A DNA stretch of 64,000 bases from Watersipora subatra (taxonomy: Eukaryota > Bryozoa > Gymnolaemata > Cheilostomatida > Watersiporidae): contig NC_088708.1 of the NCBI RefSeq assembly GCF_963576615.1, positions 29,209,191-29,273,190 on the forward strand, written 5' to 3'. The position numbers and the translations under genes were made by a program. This document shows, piece by piece, positions 35,173 through 47,600 of the stretch. A model generated the notes under the pieces. It ran no database searches. It saw only the letters and a list, made by a program, of their open reading frames with translations, and had not been told where the DNA came from. The stretch's first letter is position 1; each line of letters opens with the position of its first letter.

Positions 35173-35178
35173 TTTATT
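35173..35178 (-). terminator. Candidate RTCB polyadenylation signal
   Basis: AATAAA on the minus strand, 364 nt past the RTCB stop codon. Earlier signals were not noticed. Assignment is by position and motif only. Confidence 0.3.
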
Positions 35179-35541
35179 ACTTGAACATTGCTGGAACATC
35201 ATCGCTGGAACATCATTGCTAAAATTTATCTCAATGCTAGGCATTATACAGTCAATAAATATCATCAAGTTTATAACATTTCATTTCTAAGAGAAATGGC
35301 AGAAACTAGACCCGAAAGGTAGACATAATAAAAAAGGTAATAGACAAAAAACATCATATTGGACAGCTGTTGTGAAAATATACATTCGTCAACCTATCAT
35401 TTTCATATAGCATAGAAGTTGTCAGTCCTTGTTACAGGATGTCAGCGATTGACAGGCTTCAAGGAAGATTGCACCAACTGTTAGTAGCTACAGACTTGCT
35501 GATAAGGGAGCATCACGTACATTACATAACCATTAATAGCC

Positions 35542-35606
35542 TCAGCCTTTGATAACAGCGATGGGACGGAGTTTTATGCACTTTGTGCTTATCCCAGCCA
35601 TGTGAC
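35542..35606 (-). CDS. RTCB: RTCB exon 12, C-terminus (residues 487-507)
   Basis: Acceptor CATTTTAG. Encodes (C)[20 protein letters not shown] and a TGA stop complementary to 35542-35544. The LRPIAVIKG end is the family's invariant C-terminus. Too short to appear as an open frame of its own. Confidence 0.95.
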
Positions 35607-38600
35607 CTAAAATGAACAAGGCCAATTACATTTGTATAGACACAACCTTTCTAGAATAGGATCTGACTAATACTAGATAACAGAATATTACGGTGGGTTC
35701 ATGCTGCATCAAAATGTAGGAGTTACCTTACCTTACCTATTATTCTGTCATACATACATCTAGGTCACGGCATTACAGAATGATTGAAAATATAAACTGT
35801 ATACAAGTACAGACATCAGTCTGCTAACAGATAATCCTAGGAGATGTGGATGAAAAGATCTAAAATGACCAGACCAACTGACCCATTCCTAGTACTGACC
35901 CATTCCTAGTGAACAGAAGAACAATGAAAAGTCAAAATGTACGACCAATGAAAAGATGCGTTTATTTCCTAGGTAGAACGCAGCGTCCAATCAATGACAG
36001 AAAATGAAACATAACGCTATTTGTCAAAAAGATCTTCAGAATGTTCTTAATCAATGCCAATGGTACCATCATTGGAGATCAATTGAAGAACAACAGAAAA
36101 CCTCAGGAAGCAGACAGCTTTGGAATCAGGCGACTAATGGTATTGCTGCACGACTAGACAACTGAATGCACGGCAAGTCTGATTACTGCTGCCTCGCGTC
36201 TCCCTCGCTGCCTCTCATACAGGTGCCTACTCAGTCAGCTCATCAATAGAATCAAAAGACTCATTTCAATTCTTTACATACACGGGACTAAGCTGCCACA
36301 AATTTAAATAGATGTTTATATAACTGCTGCCAGTCATGACCTCTCCAACAACAGTCTCAATTAGACTGTATTCATTTGTGACTGTTGAATGAGATGAAGC
36401 CTTACTCAAACTGCGAGTACATGTAGGTATGTGTTGATACAGAAATCTAGAAATGGCTGCATGAAAATTTCAATATGCAAGAGCTTGCATTGACATATTT
36501 ACCATAAGAGGACCTGAAGGAGACAAGTGCCCTTCAGTCTGAAGCCACGGTGGATGTGAGAAAAAGAATGCATCACACAGGAATTAAACTTGGACGTTCA
36601 GCTGAGTAACTAGGCACACTACCATCTGCGTCACTCAAAAAGCTTGCTGCACTTTAGAATACTTGTGCCATTACTTATTACACCTGTTGATCTCTCACGG
36701 CGCACCAGATTGTCATGATACTAGTATTAATAACAACACAAAAATATTGAACCAAGAAAAACCATCATTTAGGTTGGTCAGTGTTCCATTCAATAACTAA
36801 TGTTAACACACCGTGACGGCAAGTACTGCTATTTGATATTTACATACAGACACTGAGAGAACCCGGGGTATACTAACATGTGTTGACTACATCTGTGACA
36901 TTCTTGTATGACTCGGGAGCCTCCTCCATTACCAGTTTGGGAGAAGCAACTCTGATGCTTATTCCCTTCTCCTTTAACGATTCTAAGACTTCTTCAAATC
37001 CGATGTTCCTTCTCGACTTGGCACGCGACATGGCCCGACCCTGCAATGATAGAAAGCGATCAAGTCTTCCATCCGACCATCTATAATTTAGTTTGATACA
37101 ATCGTACGCGGTTAAACAGCCAAAAGTCGCTAGAATACCTGACACATACATATTGCTGTTACGAGGCACTGATCTGAGCGATACAAACTAGTAGATCTAT
37201 GGCTAAGCGACCAACTAGGAAAACACCGCAAGGTGGAGTCTTTAATAAGTTTTAAGCACTTATGTAAAAGACATAGGGCTATCCTTATTGTATATGTTAA
37301 GCATTGTGAGCCAATGCCCTTTCAGCGGGTTACAAATGTTGATACAGTGCACCCCGGGTTACGATTTCCCGGTTATATGGTTTTTTTCGCCTTACGATGT
37401 GAAACACGATGTTTTTTCATCTCCTCTATACAGCATTTTTTTCGCCATATGACATCAACAAAATTGTTTTCCGAAATTCAAATTTGGCGGTCAGTGTGCT
37501 GAGTACGTCAGAATAATGAAGATGTCGATAAGCTATTCACCAAAATCCCTACCACAATACTTGAAGGAGATACAATGCTTACTCTTTCTCTCTGTTCAGT
37601 ATTATTCATAACAAGTTATAGCGAAAATTGAAAAGGAAACAGATGAAAAAGATTTATACGATGACAAAATTAAAGTTTAGTAAAATACATAGTAAAACTT
37701 AGCTTTATGTATGTGTTTAGTAAGCTAAATTCATTCAAGTTAAATTCAACGTTCATGTTATACGTCTGTCTTGAAGGTAAGAACTCCTTATGGTATGTAC
37801 TGCACATAGTACACTGTAATGTTACATTTTATTGCAAATCATAACCACTAAACACACTAAAGTTACTGAATGTAACTATATTTACTAAGGTTAATACCCT
37901 AGGACACTTTTATTTCGCTAGTATTTAGTTTCGTGAGTAGCACACAGAGTAAAATTTTGCTGCAACTTAATTTCACGGCTCTGATGAGTGCGAAAATATA
38001 GGGATGTGAAAATAAATGCAGTGGAAAAAACAGATTACATTCCTCAGGTCTAGTTTGCTAATAAGAAACAAAATTCAATTTGGGACTAGTTCGTATTTGT
38101 AAACCGCAGGTTGAAATGTGTGGGTGAGATCGATAATTCAATTTGATCACTTGCTGCCATTTGTTTCTTGGACTATCAATGACGTCTAGGTCCTCCCGCC
38201 GTGACTTTCACACTCGAATGCCAAGAAGAAAATAGATAGGTAACTACCAACTTCACAACAAAAACTGTATAACCCTTTCGCTGCCATAAACGCATTTATG
38301 CGTTTTCTAGGGGACACAGCCATAAACGCATTTTTGGACTTTCTCAGCAATTGCGTGGTAACCTGATTTTACTATTCGTTGACCATATAACCCACGGTCT
38401 TTGAGAGTTTTATGAAATTGACTGTGTTGTCCGAAGATTTCTCTATAAAATCAGCCTATAACAACGAAGCAATTTCAAACTTTTGTTTGAGATTTTCTAA
38501 TCTAAAAAGGAACATTTTTCTGTGAGTTCATTAACTACCGCGCGCGAGTCATAAAACAGGTAATTAGTTGATGATATTATAGCCAACCAATATTTAGATT

Positions 38601-41600
38601 TTTGTGATTATACAGATAATTAAAGTAGCAGCACTGTCTTTAATGTGTCTGTTCACAACCAAAACTTTTTAATGTGGTTGGACCTGGTGAGGGTTGATAT
38701 TTTTTTTGGTTGGTAATAAAATTCATCACTACAAGAATTATTCTTCAATTTTATGATTTCACCTACCAGACTTTCATCCTCATCAGTTACAAATTCGGTG
38801 ACTAAACTGATATCATCTTAATTTGCTTTGCCATGCTGCTCAGTCGATGTATTAGCTATAATGAGTTTACCAGAAATTTCCCATTGAGCCCAACCGCAGA
38901 CGAAAATTGCCTGCATTTCTAATATGAAGATTTTATTGTGGATATCAATGAACAAAGCTATTTAATTTCGCGTTTTCGCTCGTTCGTTATGATAGTTTAG
39001 TTTCACTTATGAAATTTTCGTGAGAAGATGACACCGCGAAAATGCGAAAGTTAGATTACGCGAATACATAAGTGTCCTAGGGTTTACTATTTTGTTATTG
39101 ATTTTTAATATGTAAAGTACGTATATAAAATTTTGATCTTTTTTACCAGAGGGTGTTTGCATTAGATAATTACTATGGGTTTCTATACCCCTCTATACAA
39201 CATTTTTGCCTTATGATGCCAACACTAAAACGAGCCATATGGCACACTCAAGGACTCACACCAAACTTTTTTCTGAGTGGGTCATACATGAACACAAACA
39301 GTCAAAGAACATTGATATGCATGATACATGAACACTTGTCCGTTTCCTTAACATCTGACATAAACAGCACCAATGTGATCGTAATAATTGAACAACAAAC
39401 AGCAAGAATGACTTATAGTTGTAGAAACAATGGAGTAAACAATATTTCGATTAACAAAATGTAGCAGTGATAGTGTATAGATCTTGTAGCAAGTGGTTCA
39501 CACAATTACTTGAAAACTGAAAAATTTATACATATTACAATGCAAAGGGCAGTCAATGCTTATAAGCTTGCCTTAATTTTTTTCAATGGCCTAAACCACC
39601 ATTAGTTTGTCATCTGACAGACAATACGGCCTGTAAGTAGCTTTGGAAATGTATTAATGTCAAATTTAGATGAGAATTGAACAACGTAAATGGTGCAGAT
39701 AATCAAGATTTAGATTCCTAATTACATAAGTTTTTAACATAAAAATAGCATTTTGAGGTTTGTTTACTTCTGCTGCTTTGCAATCAATAAAACTGTTTAA
39801 ACAGAGTATACTACAGTATATAGACTGAGACAGGTTTGATATGCACTGAATATAAGTTAAACCTCGCCGGAAACAGGTTATGGCAACTTGGAGGAAATGG
39901 GAGATGAGAATTTTAAAAATACTGAGCGTTAGTAACCTCTTCATATGCTGACTTATGCCGATAACAAATATTAGAGTTGTCTCCCTTGTTCTGCATCTTC
40001 CACCACGCTATATGTATTATTACTAACTGCTAGCTATACAATAGACAGTGTAAGCGGAGAGTATTAGTTATACAAATCATGTAAGCAAATGCTGACTGTA
40101 TTACATAACAATTAATTATTTTAATATCTTATCTGATGTGTAAACTTAGCAAGTACCAATGACACTCAGATATAACATGGCTGAATAGAGCAGACCACGG
40201 AGTGTATCAGAGTGCCTATACCACCTGTTCATGGCTCAAAAATGGCCATGAATGGGATTTGAACTTCAAACCTTGTAACCATAAGTCCAACCCACACTTC
40301 AGCGCCAAACTAATATATAAATAGTCCTTCATCGATTTCAGTCCCTAAACCAATGTTGTCATTACCATAGAACTGTGTGTAATGGGAGTGTGTTTGCATA
40401 TTGCTAGCAAAATTAAATACAGACTACTACTCCTAAACAAGCAACTGTGTACAGGAGAGTTCCAATTCAAATTTTTAATAATATTTGCTCAAGTTTTATG
40501 ACAAATAAACTACAAAAGGAGCCATCTATGCCGACTTGAGAAATATTGTAACAGCAATATAATGTGGCTCATATATTACAGACGGCAGCACCGTAAAGAC
40601 CTAGAGATCTTAGTAATGAGTACTTGAGAGAATTATGTTTGATAATGGAGCATCAATATTTGTATTTGGTCAAACATTGGGTGATCTTATACCAATTTAT
40701 GAAAACATAGAGAGTGATAGTACCTCTACACGTCTATTACACAGAATTCTTAAAATAGAATATTACAATATTACTATAGAACAACTAGGTGAGCTGATGG
40801 CAGGACCCATTAGATTAATAATCCGTATTATACTTTGCATGCTTGATTGCTACCACAAAGATGCTGCTACAGATTGAAATCAAGTCTTATGCACCAGGAC
40901 CACTTTGCGTTACACGCTCGCACCTTCCCACTTATGTACTCCTTTGACCTATGTACCCCCTTTGACCTATGTACCCCCTTTGACCTATGTACCCCCTTTG
41001 ACCTATGTACCCCCTTTGACCTATGTACCCCCTTGACCTATGTACTCCTTTGACCTATGTACCCCCTTTGACCAATGTACCCCCTTTGACCTATGTACCC
41101 CCTTTGACCTATGTACCCTCTTTGACCTATGCACCCCCTTTGACCTATGCACCCCCTTTGACCTATGCACCCCCTTTGACCTTTACTATATGAGAGATAG
41201 CGCAGCCTATGAAAGGATCTCTCAATGCAACGTTCTGCTAATGCTGGCGGATAAAACACTTACGGCTCCATGGCAAGTAGACCCAAACGTCTCGTTCATA
41301 CCCTGTTCTGTGCCAGTTAGCACATAGCTGCACGTTCCCATTGTGCCTCCGATGAGCACCGGCTGCCCTGTTAACTGCAAGGAAATGCACTACATTTAAA
41401 CACAATATCTAAAGACGTGATACAAAATTCACACAAATAAATACGAAGACAGTTTTAAAACGGGTGAAAGTTTGTGGCATACTTGATAATCCACTGGTAT
41501 AAGCGGGTGATGAGGCGGGAAGGCACGAGTGGAACCCTTCCTATGCACAAGCAGAGTCTTCTGCTTGCCATCGATGTAATGCTCTTCAACCTTGGCTATA

Positions 41601-44600
41601 TTGTGCGATACGTCGTATATGACATGCATGTCAAGGTCATCAGGTGTTGTTTGAAACTTTTTTGCAAAAGCCTGAAATTTGGGTATAGGATGAACAGGTT
41701 AATGTAATCAATTAGTGAAGACTTTCGCACATATCCTAGTCATTGATGACAAGTACTGACAGGTTTTTCAAGTTGATGGTCATATAATGTAATCCCTCTA
41801 AATAAATACATAAAAAACTTATTAACTACACAACTAAAAACCACTACATCTTCACCGAAAACAGTACAAAATTCGATCACACACACCAATATCTACACAT
41901 AATATACTTATATTATATTGCTATATTCCAACAGTTACATCTCATGCTGCCAGGTGAGAACTAATTAATGCCAACAAAGTGTATTAGATCTAGTGCTGTA
42001 CAACTAGCCATGCCAAAGAACTGGAAAGGCGGACAGCAGAGGGCATGCAGAGAAAACAGCACCTGGCGAGTGAGAAAGGTCATACTCGAGCGGTTGACCC
42101 AGGCGTAGTTCGCTGCTGAAGCCATGCCCTTCAGGTAGTCTTGTCCTTCCTCAGACGAGATGCGCGCGCAGGCAAGTTGCCTATCATTCACCTCTATCTT
42201 GTCTCTTTTCATCGCCTTCTCCATGGACACCAAGGCATCTACAGAGCCCAATCACCAACTACAAGTACTTTTATAAACTTGAAAATAATTATCAGCCAAA
42301 GAAAACTGTGTTTTTAACAAATTTAGAAAAACAAAGAATATTTCTGAGATCGAATAAAACATGTTATCATAATTTACACATTTTGTGCTTCAAAGTACAA
42401 ACTTCACAATATGAATAATTTCTTTGCAAGAGAATCGAGATCGCCTGAAGGATCCAAATGTTGTTGGTAAATATGGAGGTGAACAGTGGTGATCTAAAGT
42501 GAACAGGCAGCAGCACGGCAAATAAAACAACTCTCTCTACATAGGAGTGGCTAAATTACACTTCAGATAATAACATATTAGCACACTCGCTGTCATGATA
42601 ATCCACGCTGAAGTGAGAAACATTAAAAGTTAATCTTTCCCTAGCTACCCATAAAGTACTCTGGGAGAGAAACACTCATAGAGTACTCTAGAGTAGTAGT
42701 AGTAATACACTTATAGAGTACTCTAGAGTAGTGGTAGTGGGACACTCATAGAGTACTCTAGAGTAATGGTAGTGATACACTTATAGAGTACTCTATAGAG
42801 TAGTGGTAGTGGGACACTCATAGAGTACTCTAGAGTAATGGTAGTGAGACACTCATAGAGTACTCTAGAGTAATGGTAGTGAGACACTCATAGAGTACCC
42901 TGGCAAGCAAACCAAAGCAGTTGAAGTTTGCAAGGAGTGGTCACACAGGAAACTGAACTCAGGCAATACCATCATTCCAGCAATTTCCTGTCTAATTTAT
43001 TCAATTTGATACATTCTAAACCTAGAGTTGAATCAACCACTTTTAGAGAAAAGTAATTATTGCACTCGCTAATAATAAGTTGTTCATTTAAACACAAGCT
43101 TCAGCTGCATCTAGCTGAACTAAATCGATGAACATGACTGGAGACATTCAGTCGCAAACCTATGGACTCTAGCTGTTTCCCTCAGCGAAGGTTTCTGACA
43201 TTAAACAAAAGCTTCCCGATTAATGGTGCTCGCCCACCTAAGGGATGTGAGTTGCTGTTCACAGGTGTACATCAAACAATTTTCATCTCTTCTATACATC
43301 AAAAATAATTATTGTAACACAAACCATCTTGAAAAGATTTGCGCATTTTACCTGCCCACATAGAAACACGTTTCGATAAAAAAATAGCAAAAAGCAAAAA
43401 ACATTCAACGATAACAGAGTGGATAGTTTTTTACACGCTTCTGCCATGGGACAATGCTAGACTCTCTCTAAAATGACCTCCCAATAACATATTTTTGTCA
43501 TACATTCCGAATGTCTGTTGGTCATTGTTTGTGAGCCTTTTTTGTTTCATTCAAAACAAGGGGTGCGAGGTGGCACTCATCGGTTGTAGGGGGTTTGAGA
43601 ATGAATAGAGAAGCGCTGCATTAAATGGTTTCGTTCACCTGCCATATAGCCACCCCTGAAGAGCGGGCTGATGGAATGAAACTGAAACGCTCAGAAGGTA
43701 CCCTAACAGAGTGGAAGTGAGATAATATGGCCAACAGGGTAAGGAAGCATTCATTGTGCCAACCAGCAGGCTCACACTGCTGCTGCAGAATCAACTGAAG
43801 AAAACAAAAGGTAAGGTATAAACATTTTACTAAGATTAGTTTGTCGCGGCAGCGAAGGCAATGACACGAGCGCTGTCAGTTAGCACTGTATAAGTAACCA
43901 ATGGCAGCAACAGCATATAATGATGGTTGCTAGAGTATCCACTGCTGTTGCCCTAATGGCTCTTAACCCAGCACGCAGTTTCAATCATATAATAGCTATG
44001 AAAGCATGAATTAACTCATTAAATCACTGCATATTCTGCTAGAACAAAGAGGCTCTGGGGTGAGGTGAAGGAAAGCCAAAGGAGGCAGGAGGATCGCAAA
44101 GGCTTAGCTAAGATGTAGCTATGGATCAATACAGCGCTGCCATTCTTCTTGACTGCCAATAACCTTGATGCTGGCAGGCTTAGACAAGGACTCGAGGCAA
44201 AGCAAGCCCAATTAATATTATCAAGTAAATATACTAATCACTGAAATGAACATGCAGCGCTGCAGAGACTCAGGGACAGAATTATATGAAATAAACACAG
44301 AGTGCTAGCAGTGACTCAGGGACAGAATTATATGAAATAAACTAAAAGTGCTAGCAGAGACTCAGGGACAAAATTATACGAAATAAACACACAGTGCTAG
44401 CAGAGACTCAGGGACAGAATTATATGAAATAAACACACAGTGCTAGCAGAGACTCAGGGACAGAATCGTGTGAAAAAGCTTTCTCAGACAGCATGCTGCC
44501 ATAGTAAATATTAATCCATACAATAAACTATGAATAAGCTAAGCTAGGTGTTTCTACAGCATTTCTTAACTGAAGGGCTCTTCAGATATTCATACTAATG

Positions 44601-47600
44601 AAGACAACAAGTTTAGTGAAATGATAGGGTAAGCTCTGAGAGCAACTGGCTCTGCCATGTGACAGCCTATCACATCCATTACAGGAGAGAAAGCGCATAT
44701 ACATCAGCATGAATACCCAGCATAGAATATTCATGGTATAATTATTAGCTGGAAAAGTGCAGCAGCAATAGAAAGCAAACATATAACTACTAACAGCAAT
44801 AGACAGTAAACATACAACTTCTAACAGCAATAGACAGTAAACATACAACTACTAACAGCAATAGACAGTAAACATATAACTACTAACAGCAATAGACAGT
44901 AAACATACAACTACTAACAGCAATAAACAACAAACATACAACTATTAACAGCAATAGACAGTAAACATACAACTACTAACAGCAATAGACAGTAAACATA
45001 CAACTACTAACAGCAATAGACAGTAAACATACAACTACTAACAGCAATAGACAGTAAACATACAACTACTAACAGCAATAAACAACAAACATACAACTAT
45101 TAACAGCAATAGACAGCAAACATACAACTACTAACAGCAATAGACAGCAAACATACAACTACTAACAGCAATAGACAGCAAACATACAACTACTAACAGC
45201 AATAGACAGCAAACATACAACTAACAGCAATCAACAAAAAACATACAACTAACAGCAATAGACAGCAAACATACAACTACTAACAGCAATAGACAGCAAA
45301 CATACAACCAACAGCAATCAACAGCAAACGTACAACTACTAACAGCAATAGACAGCAAACATACAACTAACAGCAATCAACAGCAAACATACAACTACTA
45401 ACAGCAATAGACAGTAAACATACAACTACTAACAGCAATAGACAGTAAACATACAACTATTAACAGCAATAGACAGCAAACATACAACTACTAACAGCAA
45501 TAGACAGCAAACATACAACTACTAACAGCAATAGACAGCAAACATACAACTACTAACAGCAATAGACAGCAAGCATACAACTACTAACAGCAATAGACAG
45601 CAAACATACAACTATTAACAGCAATAGACAGCAAACATACAACTACTAACAGCAATCAACAGCAAACATACAACTACTAACAGCAATAGACAGTAAACAT
45701 ACAACTACTAACAGCAATCAACAGCAAACATACAACTACTAACAGCAATAGACAGCAAACATACAACTACTAACAGCAATAGACAGCAAACATACAACTA
45801 CTAACAGCAATAGACAGCAAACATACAACTACTAACTCGAAACAAAACGGTAAGAGTTAAAATTTGAATTTATTATCCCCTGGTGTTCACTTCAATTGTA
45901 TTCAAATTTGACAATAACTAACAATTTTTTCCAACGAATACCGAATTAAAAATGAGTTTGAATACTTCATGTTTGACCAACCTTGCAATGAATACCTCAA
46001 TATAATCACCCCACTTATAACTAATAATAATAACTCGTAAAATAATAGATTATTCTTCATGTATGTATTTCTGGAGCACAGACATGCACAAAAAATCCTA
46101 CCTACCCCTACTACTGAAATGAGAAGTGAGTAGTAGGGATAGGACCAACGGATCATGTGATCTGGATCAACTGCTCCACTCTATGATGACTATTGGAAGG
46201 AGATCAAAACTAACTGCTTGCGACCTGCTTCTTGCAGCTCACTCATTTTCCAGTGTCTGTGTGAACAGCACTTGCCATCAAATAGCAGCAAATATAGACT
46301 CACCTGTGGCCACTTGGTGACCAAGACCCCTGCTGCCGCTGTGAATCATAACGCAGACCTGACCTTTGTAGTCAATACCCATCTTACTGGCAGCATGCTT
46401 GTCGTATATCTCATCTACCACCTGAATCTCGGCATAGTGATTGCCTGCCCCTACACATATGAGTTTTAATAATTGAATAAAATTGTGAATAAACTAAAAT
46501 ATATGAAAAGATAAATGATTGGCATCTATTACATGTAATATTTCACCTGAATGGTTGTTTGAGAAGAAGTCAAATTTTATGTCAGAAAGTTAGTAAGACT
46601 TGCCTCACTATCAAGCCATAAAAAGATGCAGAAGCAGGAAAAATCACTTAAATCATGCCAGGGCTATTTGTGAGCTTCTCATGTGCCAAATGATAAAGCA
46701 TTTAAAATTAACGATATGATTACGGGTAATTCCAACAATAAAATTCAACAGTTGTCTTCACAATAATGCATGACAAATAAGCAGACAACTCCTTATACTG
46801 AAGAAGCAATGTAAGAGTTAGTAAGTTTTATTTCTTGTGTTTTACTTGGTTCGATCCTTCCTACCTCACTAAATAAATGACAAATCAGCAAGCCTTTTTT
46901 AGAGCTACTGTCTAAATGGCAGCATAATACCTAAGCTTTCAATAACTTCATTTTTTAAATTGAGTTCAAAAACTTTAAAGTACCATCGCACATGACACCT
47001 ACCCAAGGTGCCAAGTTGAGGAAGTCCTCTCTTTTTTGCCCTCATGCTGACCTTCCTAGGATCAGCCTGCAACATCCTACCATATTCCTCACAGTGTTCT
47101 TTGTCTTCTGCCCATGCATAGCCTGAAGCCAAACCAAAGTCAATGCCTTGCATTACGGAAAACAGTTCTGAAGCCAAGTTAATATATTATATTCTCTAAC
47201 TCCATGGTTGGCCTAACCACGGAGTTAGAGAATATAATCGTCTCTAACCTTGTTGGCCATACTTGACCCCACCAATTTCACATGCACTTTCACCAAACCA
47301 TTTATATTTGAAAATTACAATATGATTTTTTCCACATTCAAGACATAGGAATGTTTTACTGGTGCACAAAATGAACTGTGCTTTAGCATCACTGCATTCA
47401 AAGAACAAAACTAATACAATGCATAAACTCACAACAAATAACATTATCGTAAAACCTGTAATTGAATGCCACCTCTATTAGAACGCCACCTCTATTTGAA
47501 CGCCACCTCCCGTTGAACGCTACTTTGACAATCTTTGATCTTTAGGAATTCCTATTATCAAGGGATCAGTAGAAAAGTGTCCACAAAATCATATTAATAA

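Larger units (their letters stand above)
25170..35541. other. Interval between convergent PWWP2-like and RTCB genes
   Basis: No conserved coding exon was found in this 10.4 kb. It holds the 3' UTRs, six minisatellites (13, 27, 26, 17, 24 and about 47 bp), one hAT MITE, one foldback hairpin and one LINE end. Stretches 26100-26700, 28600-29680 and 30050-31700 show nothing I can name. Confidence 0.5.
42239..46303 (-). other. RTCB intron 7, minisatellite-rich
   Basis: This 4.1-kb intron carries three separate tandem arrays (36, 49 and 31 bp units) that make up over a third of it. Between them (42900-44250) I see only AT-rich sequence. Confidence 0.6.

Noticed and set aside
40847..41327. FDLCTP and GQRGCI repeat frames
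   Set aside because: 19-bp minisatellite; the minus-strand frame also runs next to RTCB exon 10 but is intronic.
44755..45835. CRISPR-like array
   Set aside because: Units are head-to-tail with no unique spacers, in an intron of an animal gene; it is a minisatellite.
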